Of a stretch of 64,000 nucleotides of DNA, positions 34,101 to 45,749 are shown one piece after another. Source of the DNA: Sistotremastrum niveocremeum HHB9708 (lineage: Eukaryota > Basidiomycota > Agaricomycetes > Sistotremastrales > Sistotremastraceae). The stretch covers positions 686,753 to 750,752 of the forward strand of contig KV419395.1 of assembly GCA_001630475.1 (NCBI GenBank), read 5' to 3'. The position numbers were made by a program, and so were the translations under genes. The stretch's first letter is position 1. Every line of letters begins with the position of its first letter. The notes under the pieces were generated by a model, which worked only from the letters and a program-made list of their open reading frames with translations, was not told the DNA's origin and made no database searches.

Positions 34101-35958
34101 TCCGGCTCGGAGATTATTCAGGCGAGAGGAGGGTACGGGAGAAGAAGGATATCGAGACGGCGAGCGAGTGTAGGAAGATGGGGACGGATACGCTTGTGGT
34201 CTCGGGGAAAGCATGTGTCGGCTAGAAGTCTGCTCAGTTTCCTGAGGTACGAGTAAGGAGGACGAATTGGAGGATCTTGACGGTTTGTCCTGCGAGGCGC
34301 CCGAAGAGACTGGAAGGTCTGGAAGAGACGATCTTCTTTCAGGGGGTGAGACGGGAGTAGATGGAGTAGTTGCCGCCGATCGTGTGTCAGAAGAAGGAAG
34401 GAAGGGATCTTCGAGCAGTAAGGGCGTTGACTGTATGTCATCGAACTTTGATGAGATCTGTCCTTTAAATTCGGACATGAAGCCAGTCATCTTGTTGTCC
34501 CAGCTATCACGCCCCTCTGTATCTTCTGAAGGACGCTGTGACAGCGCGAGCGCGTCTGCATCCATAGGGAGCGCGACGGGTGGCAGATCGACATCACCGA
34601 GACTCATGCTTCGTCTTCGTCGATGCATGTCGCCTTGTCGTTGACGAACCGTTCTCTGGGGTGAAGGACTTCTTGGGCGAATAGGGTTGGGTAAAGCTGG
34701 CGGATGTGCTGTTGATACTGATCCCTGCTCCGTTGTTTTATCCTCGTCGTCGTCCAAGCCTTCGTCATGCCCGTGGTTGGAAATAGGCGGGAGTGGCTTG
34801 CCAAAGTCAGGCGACGCTGGAAGACTGTGGAACACGTCGGAGCCACTAGAAGAATCGTGTGTCGTCAATCGATATTGCTCAGGGAGTTGAGGGACTGGCG
34901 GTCGGAATGATTCCGGGAGAGGTGGAGCTTTCGAACTGTTAGGAATCGCATTTGGGTCATATCGCTGCCACGAGTTTAGTGCACGGATTTCGTCGGTTTA
35001 CAGACACGTACATATTTGTCTCGGACACTGTTTTGACCAACCATGCGTCCAAAGAAAGCTGAGGTTTTTTGTCTCATCGAAGAACCACCGGACTGGAAAA
35101 TAATGTTTAAAATATTAACAAAATACGCGTAGAAGAACATACCTTGCCATTAGACCTCTCCTTCGACTTGATTGGCGAATCACTATCTGTATAGGATGAG
35201 GATGTGGCCCGTTCTTTGCCTTTTGCAGAACGGTTTGGATCTCTGGATGAGGAATCACCTGTGTGATTTCTGTTTGGGCTCTTAGCGTTCGAGGCCGTTG
35301 AAGAACGGGCCCTTCCACTTCGGTTTGTCGAATTAGCACCCGCAGAAGGTGACAAAAACCCTGCACTGGATGAGCTCCCAGGAGGTTCCAAATGCGAATT
35401 CGAGCTCTCTCCCTCCTCCCTCGCCTGTGCTTCCGCCTTCGCCTTTGCCTTTGCATTAGCTTTGCGGACGAGCGTAGCTAAGTCGGGACTGCTAGCTGTG
35501 CCTGGTGAACGGAACAATGATCGACGTTTTGTTTGTATTTCCAGGTCGTCCATATCATTTTGAGAAGGGTTTACGAACGCAGTCGTCCTACTTGTCGTTT
35601 GTGTCAGAGTTGCTTTGCCGTTGATCGGGGTAGGTGGGACGACTTTTGGTGTAGCAGGTTGCTTAGCACTGGCAGCAAAACTGGATTGTCGTACAGGCGT
35701 CGACATCGACGTTTTGGTTGCTTGCGGGGTTTCTGGGACGCCCAGGGCATTCATGTCAGGGCTCTCTGTAAGTCTGACAGTGCTATCCGTTAGCAGAGCC
35801 TGCTCGAAATCCAGGTCTGTTCTTGAGACTCTGCGCGCAATTTGAGCGTGTCTATCGTTGGATGCGACGGGGAGGAGATTCTGCCGAAATGATGATGGGG
35901 GCTGCTGTGAACTGGAGCTGCCAGTCTGCTGGGGCGGCCCATGGGCAGAGCGAAACAT
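31114..35958 (-). CDS. EFA6/Syt22-like Arf guanine-nucleotide exchange factor (Sec7 + PH)
   Basis: Activator of Arf6-type GTPases at the plasma membrane. True ATG at 35958 (MFRSAHGPPQQ). A long disordered Ser/Pro-rich N-terminal half reaches to about 33750. The Sec7 domain follows: CWTQDESFLPREKMAQWLGG (glutamic-finger region), GPINRLALRHYMNYFDLSNL, LCAKLYVKAESQQLDRLLDE, YSLLLLNTDLHVAELTSHMS. Then a Ser-rich linker and a PH domain: FAKEGSLSRKHFW, KDKSWMEVFVVIQKGELDMF, GAVYFFQAGTEDLVNEWVST and CNYWAARQSKEPLPGGVSN, the last typical of the EFA6/PSD family. A coiled-coil tail (QLEALQKQVKTLNEELEAH...) completes it. A 12-base tandem duplication (31991-32014) inside the PH region gives SLAHSLAHS. 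Convergent with SPP. Confidence 0.85.
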
Positions 35959-36364
35959 GCTCAGAGGCCCAAGCAACAGTCAAGCAAGAGTGTGACAGCT
36001 TAAAGTTCGGCGGGCGATAAGCAGTGGAATGATAGTATACGCGACGGAAGGGTGCACTACAAAATAGTGTTGCTCTAATAATAAGTCTAGTAACGATTTC
36101 TGTTACATTATTTGTATTCTTTCTTTGTATCTTCAGGAACGCAGTTACGCGCCCAACTAAAATCCCCGAAACACCCTGGTCTGCTAGTTGTCTATCTATG
36201 TGATCATACAGCTGTAGGAAATTGAGCAATAACGAATTGAGCAACGAACAGAAATGTGTGGGTCTAGCAGGAAAAGTCCTCCTTGCAAGTCGTCATCATA
36301 CATGAGTAAAAATGTTGAATATATAAAACCTTCGATTGTCGTTCATTAATATGATTATCCAGGA
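35959..36364. other. Spacer between Arf GEF start and GATA factor stop
   Basis: Upstream region of the Arf GEF gene and 3' region of the GATA factor, both on the minus strand. AT-rich around 36050-36150. No gene or clear motif was recognised. Confidence 0.35.
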
Positions 36365-39300
36365 CTAGCCACCCTCGCTAGTCCGCCGAGTCAACGGGGG
36401 CTGAGTGGAAGTGGCAGCGGAACTTCGGCGCTGACGCTTCATGGACAAGGTGGCATTGGTGGCAGTCGCAGCGGATGAGGATGCACCAGCACCACTCAAG
36501 GTCGAGGAGCGAGGCCGAACAGTAGACGAAGCGATCTTGGGAAGAGTAGGGCCAGTCTTTCGAGATGACCCTCCGGCGCCTGACGCCCGGTTTCTGTATA
36601 GAATAGATTAGCAGAAGAAATGTCTCGATGGCACAGATACTGACCTCTTCTTGATGACATCAGTCTTGAGTGACAGGGGACGGACCACTCCATGCAGTTT
36701 CTGAAAGAATGTCGGTCAGTTTTGAGGAGAGGATATGGGCGAAGGGGGCCGTCTTACATAAAACAAACCGCACGCGTTGCCTGCAAAAGGGTTAGGCATC
36801 TGTGACTTCATGCGTTGTGGGACGACTTACAAAGAGGTTGACCGTCTGCATCACGTCTCCAGAGAGGTGTGTTAGTCGTGTGACAGTTCGTACACATTGT
36901 CGTTGACGCTTCCGTATCGTCCGGAAGCGCCTCATGCCCGAATTCTTCGTGAGATCCCAAGTCAGGGGTACTGGTTGACTTCTTGTCGATTCGCACCGAT
37001 CCTGCCAGAGGCGTTGCTCCCTTCTTCTTCGGATTCGAAGGCGCAATTGGTCGTGTTGCTTTTGCAGAGGCAATCTTGGCTGGCTTCTTGATCCCATTAC
37101 TCTGATCAGGAATGGGTTCTGGACTGGCAGTTGAGCTGGATGAAAAGCCAGTGCCGCCCCAGCCATCACTAGAAGGGCTAGGATGGAATGCAGGTCGAGT
37201 CAAAGAACCATCGAAGCCTTCTACGCCACTCAAGATCTGAGTGGGATCCACGTGGGTGTATGGACCTTGCAACTGAGGATTGGAATTCGGATCATAGGGC
37301 TGATAAATCATCCCAAGAATGTGACGGTAATTGTTCTCATCCATCCCCTGCCCGTCAGGTCCAACAAGCGAATTCCCATTCATTTGCATATTCTCGACCA
37401 TAGCTGCCTGAGCAGCTGCCGCCGCCATAGACGTAGGATCTGAGGCAGAAGAGAGAGAGTCGGGGGAAGGTGTGAAATTGAGCAGATGAGCATGGTTCAA
37501 CGATGCAGAATGTCCGAGAGGATCTTCTGGATTGCCGTTGAGAGTCTTGTCCATGTTGAGGAAATCAGATGCATCGACACCCGTAACAGTCCGATTCATG
37601 TCAACATATGCGTTATATTCTGGAACCTGGAAGCTGAACGTGGAACTTGGGAAAGGGCTCGTTCGGTTCGAGAACTCAGCCTGGGACGGCTCCGCTTGTT
37701 GCATCGTGCCTTGGAGAGGGTCGCCTCGAAGCAGACCGTCGGCATGCGGGGACGCTGCACGTCGCTTGCCCTGGAAGTGTCCGTCGTTGAGATTTTCCCG
37801 CTCGATCTGGTAGTATGAAGGATACGTTACCAATGAAGTGTCGCCAGAGATCGGTCTTCCTTGACTTCGGACGAGCGGAACATCTCGAGAGACGGTGTGA
37901 TCAAAGCTTGTTTTTCGAAGCCGACGGGAGCTTGGTCCAGCTTCTGAAGTCGGTGAAAGGGGTACAAGTTTGTTGGAAATACCATACAGTCCGAACGAAG
38001 GTAAAGAAGATGGGTGGAAGGCTGGCATGGGGAAGTTGGAAATAGCAGGAAGATGAATTTGACGGGCAGGCTGACCGTCCTCTGGGATATGGTTCAGTCC
38101 CATAGGACCTTCAGGGTGATGATAATGCGTAAACCCTCCATACGAGGCAGGAAGGGAGGTATGATGATCAAAATGGAATGCAGAATCTGATGTCGAGCGG
38201 TACATGCCCTCCGACGACGGAATTGGTATACCCATGGCACCAGCTCTGGAAAAGGAATGAGTCTCTTCCGACTTTGGGAATCGCATGTTGTTCTGATTCA
38301 ACTTGTGCCGAGCTGCCGAAAGAGGCTGATCTGCGAACATTCCGAACGGGGGCGATCGCTGAATGTTCTCTTGCTGCTGCATCATCACTTGAGATGATGC
38401 CTCTGGGAAGGCACGACCCGACAGAGGTGGTGGCCTGGACCGAGACCGACTGGCAGCACGCCAATCCATCGACATGCGCGAACGTGAACGACTGACAGCT
38501 CTCCAATCCATCTCCTCATCCCTGTCATAACATGTTAGTGAAGTGTGCAAACACCTGAACGAATAAAGGACGCACTCGTCATCTGCGGGGTTACCAGTGT
38601 CAAAGCCTTCCACTCGCACTTTCCCTTTAGCTTTCCCCTGCTTCCTTCCTCGATCGCTCGCGTCAGGAGTGGCTTCTGACGCTGTAGGCGCCTTGTCAGC
38701 TGCACCCTGAAGATCAGCGCTCTCGGCGATCCGAGCAGCGTCGCTGACCTCCTCTGCTTTGATCTCTCTCTCAACTTGATCTTGGCTTTTCTCGCCCTCA
38801 GTCGTTGATTCTTTCTGCTTGCCTTTCTCTTTTTCTTCTTCCTCTCTCTTTTTACGAAGAGCGAGCGCCATCATCCTCCAGCTCAGATTTTCCATCCTTT
38901 GGGCATGCGGTAATGTAGCCTTTGTACGTGCGTACATCTTCCATACTTGAGTAGCCAAGGGATCCTCTTTTGCCATTTGCTCCAGATCACCCTCCGGGGT
39001 ACCAGCAGCGGTCAGATCAGGTGAACCACCTGATCCAGCGGGCGATGGAAATGCACTGGAGGCCTGTTCTGACATCTGGGACCCATGTCGTGCGTTGAAG
39101 AGATCATCCGAGAGGATGTCATTTATCGAAGGCGACTTGGGACCTGAAACGAGAGAGGTGGCTGGGGTAGAGGGACCCACGTGACTGTGGCTGGAAGCCA
39201 AACTGCCGTAACCCATCGATGGTGAGGCAGTCGAAGCATGCGGGGCGGCACTCATGAAACCTGTCAGCCCGCTAGGGGCGCCCATGCCAGAATAGGGGGT

Positions 39301-40239
39301 GAGCGGGGATACCGCGGACGTCGGAGACATCCAGAGTGAGGGCGGTAGGTTGAGCGGGGCTTTCTGGTGAGGAGAAACGAGGAATGTCGTATTGACGTTG
39401 AGCGGGAGACCCTGGGGCGCATCTTGAGAAATGACTGGACGGAATGGAAAGAGATGATTACTCACGCGAGAGCCATAGGAGGAGCTCGCTGACTGCAACC
39501 CAGTGCTTGACGCAACGCTTGAATTGATGGAGTCTCTGCGTCTGTCATCTGCAGCTTGCCGAGAGCCATGTAAGGAAGTCTTGCGGAGTGAGCTGGGCCC
39601 GGCCGTGGGAAAAGCGACGCTGAACTCCCCGGAAGTCGGGCGACCCAACGACTGAGGGCTGTTGAATTGAACCTGAGGAGACATGGAAGATGTCTTTGCC
39701 CGTGCTAGAGAACTGGCCTGAGATGGAGGAGATGGGGGGTTCGACGCCAGGGCATCATGGGGCACGGTCCATAGGTCTCCATTTGAAGACGACGACGTTG
39801 GAATTATCGAATGATGGAGAGGAGTGTTGGAATGAGGTAAGGAAGACGATGCACTGTGAGTGAGTGGGAAGCTGGAGGGAAATGAATTGTAACCCGAGTC
39901 CGGGGTGAGCGAGGGATATGCATTAGAAGAGATGGGCATGGACGACATAGACGGGACGTTGAGAGGCGAAGACTGATGAGAGAGCGGTGGAAGATCAGGG
40001 TCAAGTGGTGAATTGTGGGTGTACATGAGAGAGAAGTTCTGGTACTCGTCATTGATGGGCGAGTTCCAGGACGAGGAGTGGGCTGATGATGACGGGGCGA
40101 GGGAAGCAGAGACGTGCAGTCTTTGAGCCGATGCTATTGGAGTTTGTGCAGTGGACGGGGCACGGAGAGGAGGGCGCCATGAACGCTGCTTTGAAGGCGG
40201 GAGGTTGGGAGAGCCCGGGATGGAGGCAGGCGTCTCCAT
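36365..40239 (-). CDS. AreA/Nit2-type GATA zinc-finger nitrogen regulator
   Basis: Large GATA transcription factor, about 1,200 residues. Start ATG at 40239 ([15 protein letters not shown]). The N-terminal AreA-family motif is present at [20 protein letters not shown]...[15 protein letters not shown], and a second block with repeated DWRA(V/A)SRSRSR lies near 38420-38540. One GATA finger: [48 protein letters not shown]. The finger is split by introns, and NACGLFY sits on a 23-base micro-exon (36758-36780). The tail ends QRRSS...TRRTSEGG. A single finger with the AreA N-terminal block is the standard architecture of the fungal nitrogen-catabolite activator. A weak match to any GATA motif was sought in its own promoter and not found. 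Confidence 0.88.
36758..36780 (-). other. 23-base micro-exon of the GATA finger
   Basis: The exon runs from an acceptor CAG at 36781-36783 to a donor GTAAGA at 36752-36757. Its 23 bases complete the Cys codon begun in the previous exon's neighbour and encode NACGLFY, the second metal pair of the finger. Frame is kept on both sides: the exon before ends in PLC and the one after starts KLHG. Confidence 0.75.
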
Positions 40240-41101
40240 GGTTGGACAGTAAGAAGAGACGAGAAATAAATCAAGAAAAAATTTAGAGGGCAGAAGCAGT
40301 GGAGTGCTCGGTCAGGTCGTGTTCCGGTGACGAGAGGAGGGCGAGAGTGGATGGGAATGAATATGTACAGAGGGTATATCGCTAGCAAGACTGGGGTGTC
40401 GGGGAAGACTTATAGTTCGGGACGGGGCTGGACGCTACGCTGGGCCTGGCGGGTGCTGTCCACGGCGGGGACGAGCGACGCTACTACGCAGGAAGAGGCA
40501 GCGACGAGCAAAGGAGCGCTCTCGAGTTAGCCTGCTGACCGCTTCACCGCGGACCGAAAAGCGCAAGCACACACAAACAACACCAAGCAGGGCCAAATTC
40601 GCGGAGATCGCTGGATATTCTGCGACACTGCGACGCTGCTCGGGCGAATAAAAAAGGTCTAGTGCGGGTGCAAATTAGACACAGAGAATGGCCAGCGCAC
40701 GTCGTGGAGAGTCTTGCTGCAACGTGACCACCCGGCCTGCATCTCGTCGTGCTCTCTCCATCGGCTCGGCACGGGCGGATCTGCGGAGACGGTTCGCCGC
40801 GTTCCTGAGCAAACAGTCAGCAACACTTTGTGACATCTGGTCACGCGCGTGACAGGGATCCGTTCCGATCGCTCGGGAGCCGGTTCGATCGCCCAGATCT
40901 TCCATTCAGCGCTCTGGCCCTGTTCTCTCACAGGAATATCAACTCGGCGACTCTGTTCCCCGATCTCGGCTTTCCTTTGCCTTTTCCGGGTAGCGCGTCC
41001 CAGGATAGGCCACGGAAGTTCCCCGAACCATACAGTTGAGCCATTTCCGGCCAAGGGGCCTAGGGCCTTCCGGCTCGCCACGTAGCCGGTCGCTGTTGCT
41101 G
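40240..41101. other. Divergent intergenic region, GATA factor / TAPT1
   Basis: About 0.86 kb between two divergent starts, relatively GC-rich. Long frames crossing 40659-41150 lack ATG starts or family resemblance and overlap the TAPT1 start. The region probably holds both promoters and a long 5' UTR. Confidence 0.4.
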
Positions 41102-43285
41102 ATGCCCTCCAACGCTCTTCAGAAAAGCAAACGCAAGTCGAGCAAGACAAAGTCGTCCAAGTCAGACTCGGGCTCGGTCCACAATCTCCAGCTCGACTCG
41201 TATTTCCCGTCGCTGCCGTCGCCGTTGCCGCTGAAGAGCACGCTTACTTACTCGTCGTTGCCGCCGTCGCCCATCCCAGGCTCGCCCGTGCCCTCTGACC
41301 GCGACGCTGAACCACATCATGTCTTTTCGCTCTGGGACTATCTCAAGGCCGAGCTGCTATCATCTGACTACGACGCGCACCAGGAATACAAATGGGAGCG
41401 CGTCAGCAATTTTCTGTCCGTGCCCTTTGCCGTAGAAAAGGTACACCGTCTCCTCTTCTTGCTCTTGCCGTAATGCCCAGTTCCCACAGACAGTTCTCTT
41501 TGGCGCCATTCTATGTCTGGATTCATTTCTGTACATGTTTACCATCCTCCCAATTCGCTTTCTGCTCGCTCTCACAAGACTCTCAACCCGCCTCTTCTCC
41601 AACAAACCCCTCCCTCTCGCCACCACCCAGAAAGCAGACATCATCCGCTTTCTCCTCTTTCTCGTCCCCATTGCGCTCTTGTTTCCCCACGTCGACGTCA
41701 GCAAAATATACCATACCATTAGGGGCCAAGAAACCATCAAGTTGTACGTCATATTCAATGCCCTCGAGGTACCGACACCACTTTCTCCCCTCCACATGCT
41801 TCTCATTTTGGCCATTCATTCAGATCGCAGATCGCCTCCTGATTTCATTTGGCCAAGATCTCCTCGACTCCTTGTTCTCAAGGTCTACCCTGGTTCAGCT
41901 CCCGCGGCACATTTCACTCCTACCGCTCAGACTTGGCCCTGTGGTCCTCCTACTTCTCGCCTTGATCTATACTAGTTAGTCTGCTCCCGCCCGACTTCTT
42001 TGCTACACTAACTTTTCAGTTTGCCACTCGCTTGTCCTTGTTTATCAGCTTACATCTCTCAATGTCGCCATCAACTCATACGACCATTCGCTCTTGACGC
42101 TTCTGGTTTCCAATCAATTTGTAGAGATCAAAGGAAGCGTATTCAAAAAGTTTGAAAAGGACAACCTCTTTCAGATCACATGTGCAGGTCAGCGCCTTCT
42201 TAGCTACGATTTACAGTTCCTGACATGCGCATCAGACATTGTCGAACGCTTTCAACTAGCGCTCATGCTCATGATTATTGCCTTTCGTAATTTGGTCGAA
42301 CTCGCGGGCTCAGAATTCGATGGCTCAGTTCTGCCGCAAAGCTTCCGCTGGCTTCACGGAAACTCCATTACCTGGACAATACTTTCAGTATGTCTTTTTC
42401 ACAACATCTTATTGGCCCTCGTGACCGACTCGGATAATATAGCCAGTTATGACCGTTCTTCTTTCCGAGATGCTTGTGGATTGGCTCAAACATGCATTCA
42501 TTACCAAATTTAATCACATCAGACCGTCCGTCTACGAACGGTATAATGATGTCTTGTGTCGGGACCTGGTCACCAGTCCCGCTTTCACCCGGCGAGGATC
42601 TCAGAAAGTGAGCAATATTATTTTTTGAAGCTTCTGACTCGATCGTTCTGATGTCCATTAGAATCCTTCGGTGGATCATTCGCCCCTGGTCGCCCGTAGG
42701 CTCGGATTTGCGTCACTTCCCCTTGCAGTTATAATTGTCCTCGTCACTTGTCAAGCCGTTCCATTCATCGCTCCGCCATCATCACAGAACTGGTCCACGC
42801 TGTCCGCTTCCGCGTGGATCACTACCGCACTCAAATGGTTCGTGCTGTGCGCAGCATTCTGGTTCTGGTGTGTCGTCTTCTTTCTTTTTCTTGGCTCATT
42901 TCGGCTCTTTTTCTGATCAAGTTGTCTTTGCCACTAGTCTCGTCGTAATTAAGATTATCTTGGGAATACAACTCATGAACTATGCTGCAAGCCGGGCTCC
43001 CGGTATGCAGACTCGAGAAGTCGAGGATGTTGTCAATGACTACGGACGGGAGCCCATCGGAGAAAGCAAGCAAGAACAGGCAAGTGTGATCTCTCGCGTT
43101 TAACCTGCGCATATGAACTAACACGGATGCTATAGCTCTATCATCGCGATCTCAAGAATTTGCTCAACAGGGAAGACAATACATCCGAGAAAGAGAATAT
43201 TCGGCCCGCACCAGGCGGAGGGGGCAAGGGTAAAGTAAGACTAGAAGACTTGACACGTTTTACGATGACCAAGAGGATATGGTGA
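41102..43285 (+). CDS. TAPT1/Emp65 family ER membrane protein
   Basis: Multi-span membrane protein of the TAPT1 (DUF747) family; yeast Emp65 works with the SUN-domain protein Slp1 in ER membrane-protein homeostasis. The start at 41102 is the first ATG (MPSNALQKSKRKSSK). Core motifs: FSLWDYLKAELLSSDYDAHQ, MFTILPIRFLLALTRL, KADIIRFLLFLVPIAL, KLYVIFNALEIADRLL, SFGQDLLDSLFSRS, then SYDHSLLTLLVSNQFVEIKG-type sequence with SVFKKFEKDNLFQITCADIVERFQL, and DWLKHAFITKFNHIRPSVYERY. These are the strongest signatures of TAPT1. The C-terminal cytosolic end has an AASRAPGMQTREVEDVVNDYG segment and stops at 43285 after TKRIW. Many short introns. Confidence 0.88.
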
Positions 43286-43519
43286 CCCGAACCAAAAATA
43301 CATCTTCTTTACCTCACTCTCTATTTATTGTCGTGAATGTGCGAGCCTGTGCCCGAGTCGCCGGAGCCTTGAGCGCTTGTGATGTGTACTGTACAGTAAA
43401 CAGTTTGTCGCGAAACTCTGAATTGCAGCCGGATTAAAACACCGCCTAATAAACGCGAACTCAACTGCTAAACTTCTCCAACTGACCCAACCGTTCTCCT
43501 AACCTGTCTTCTTGCTGAC

Positions 43520-45586
43520 ATGGCATCAACTGCAACACAACGAATCGTCCCTGGTGCTCCCCCTCCGCCGCCTCTCTCAAAATCACAAAAGAAGAAGCGG
43601 AAAGGAGGAGCCAAGCATGGCGACGAACACGCAGCCACCTCTGCACCCCAGGCTGAGATCCCCGATGCAAAGGCTGCAGCTCTTGTCGAAGAAGCACCCG
43701 TGGTCAACGAAGGAGGCGTAGCAGAGGAGCTTGTGGTGGCACCTGAAGAAGTGAAAGAAGCTATAAGCGCAAGTGCGAGCGAGACCAAAAAACTGTCTCC
43801 TACTATGGAGATCCTGCATAAACGGCTGAGAAACTATTCGAAGAAAATTGTGAGCATTCGTTTTCGACACGTCCCAACCTTATGATACCTCTCCTTCAAT
43901 TGTTGAGTCTCACGCGAGTGGTTGCGTGCTATACCGTACCGTTGAGCATTCAGCACCTGCTGTCGAAGCCTTTACTCTTTTCTATGCATCACATTCTTCT
44001 CATATTATCTCAATACTGATACGCTCGTTTCAGCAACGCATAAAACCCTACTCCGCAAAACCTGAGGCCAGTCTGAATGAAGACCAGAAGAAGGTGTTGG
44101 CCACACTGCCTGGTCTGGAAGCCGCGGCCCACGAATTGGAAGACATCAGAAAAGCGATTGAGGTGTGTTCTCTATATCTGGCTAGAGACTCAAATGATCT
44201 TGAACTATTTACAGGTCGCTGAGAATGAAGTGGCTAAAGATCAAGCTCTGGCGAAGTTGGAACTGGAAAACGCCAATGCAAGACGGACAGCTGAAGCCGT
44301 GGAATCAGCTGAGGTGAGTTCCTCATTGTATGGCCTTGCAACAGCTCTATAATCTCATTTTCCAGAGCAACTACTTCTCAAAGTTCTCCAATATCTTCTC
44401 TCTGCTTACTCTTCCCTCTGTCCTTGTTTCCTTGAATATCCCCGTGGAGGAGAACGAACGCGCTGCCCTCCAAACGGTGTCAGACGCTTTGTTGGGTCAC
44501 GACATTTCCTTAAGAAACGCTGTCTTGAATGGGTTGCTGAAGAGCGAGGGTGAAATTGGTGACGTTTCTTGTGAGTTCCTACAGCATACGAAAGTGCTCG
44601 CATCTAACCTTCCCAAAGACTCCCGATTATTGGAGCTCTTGGCCACATCACAAGAGCCGCCGGTCACGGAGCCAGAAGAAGCTGAGGTCAAAGAGGCCGA
44701 GATTCCGGTTGAAGAGAGCGCACATGTCGAAGAGGACGAGTTCGTTCCTCCACCTATTGCAGCACCTGAAACCGCATCCGGAGGTGCCTTCCACTTTATG
44801 CAGGAGAGCGAGTTGGAAGCAGGCGCACCAGCCGCAGAGGAAGCTTCTCAGGACTTTGTCGTCGTTGACCCTGCGCCCGTTGAAGAAACAGCCGTCAACG
44901 GCCACGCAGACCCCGTAGAAGCTCCTGCTGCTGAAGAGGTGAAGTGTTTTGTTCAATTTAAGCGGAGGAATAAATTCGCTGATCCGTCGTAGCCACACGT
45001 TGATGCACCTATTGACTGGGCTGGGGAGGAAGACCATGGCTTGCCATCATTGCAGCCACTCCAGGCCAGGTTCGGGCAATCTGGTACGTCGACACCCAAA
45101 TATGAGCCTACACAAGAAGAGCCTGCTGTTGCACCGGAGGCCACGAAGCCATCAAATGACCCCGTCCCGGAACAAAATGCCACGGATGGCAATGCAAATG
45201 CTGCTGAAGGCTTCATCCCTGTTGGTCGTGGAGATCGTGCACGTGGAAATTTCCGTGGTGGAGATCGTGAGCGTGGTGGACGTGGGGGACGCGGCATGAG
45301 AGGTGGTAAGCCGCCATTTAATTCAGTCCTCGTAGCTTGATTGCCTGATCTATCACAGGATTCCGAGGCAACACTCGTGGGGGCGGTGAAGGAGCGCGTG
45401 GTCGAGGCTTCAGAGGATTCCACCGGGGAGAGCACAGAGGAGAGCACAGAGGAGAACATCGTGGAGAGCACCGAGGTCCTCGTGGTGAGTTGTGACTGTT
45501 TTGTTTACAACCCTGACTTGCTAAGTTGAGCTCCGATACCAGGCGGTCGTGGTGGTTATGACGCAGCAGCCGCACCACCATCATAG
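43520..45586 (+). CDS. Caprin-like RGG-tailed RNA-binding protein (tentative)
   Basis: Start ATG at 43520 (MASTATQRIVPGAP). A Lys-rich N-terminal, then a coiled-coil region: SPTMEILHKRLRNYSKKIQRI, EASLNEDQKKVLATLPGLEAA and HELEDIRKAIEVAENEVAKD. After that a helical region (LTLPSVLVSLNIPVEENERA...GHDISLRNAVLNG), a long acidic segment, and a C-terminal RGG region with GRGDRARGNFRGGDRERGG and four HRGE repeats. The order of coiled coil, acidic stretch and RGG recalls caprin-type stress-granule and translation regulators, but no single decisive motif is seen, so the name is tentative. Introns near 43850, 44165, 44312, 44572, 44940, 45305 and 45483. Stop TAG ends at 45586. Confidence 0.6.
45421..45480 (+). 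repeat. 12-base tandem repeat encoding HRGE
   Basis: Unit of 12 bases (CACAGAGGAGAG and close variants) in four copies plus a partial fifth, in frame within the RGG tail of the host gene. It encodes HRGE four times and then HRGP. Confidence 0.75.
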
Positions 45587-45749
45587 CGATATCTTGTAAA
45601 ATAGTATTCAAATACCAATGAACTCCCCTTATCCGTTGCAAACGATCTCGCCTCACGGTTGAGAGTTCGTCAATGAATATATTAGGTTGCTTTGTTCACC
45701 GCTACTACAGTCTGGCACGACTTGGGAAGCTTCGAATGAAACATAAAGG

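Noticed and set aside
40659-41150. 163-residue minus-strand frame upstream of TAPT1
   Set aside because: No ATG start, Arg/Trp-rich odd composition, and it overlaps the start of TAPT1; most likely a chance frame in GC-rich DNA.
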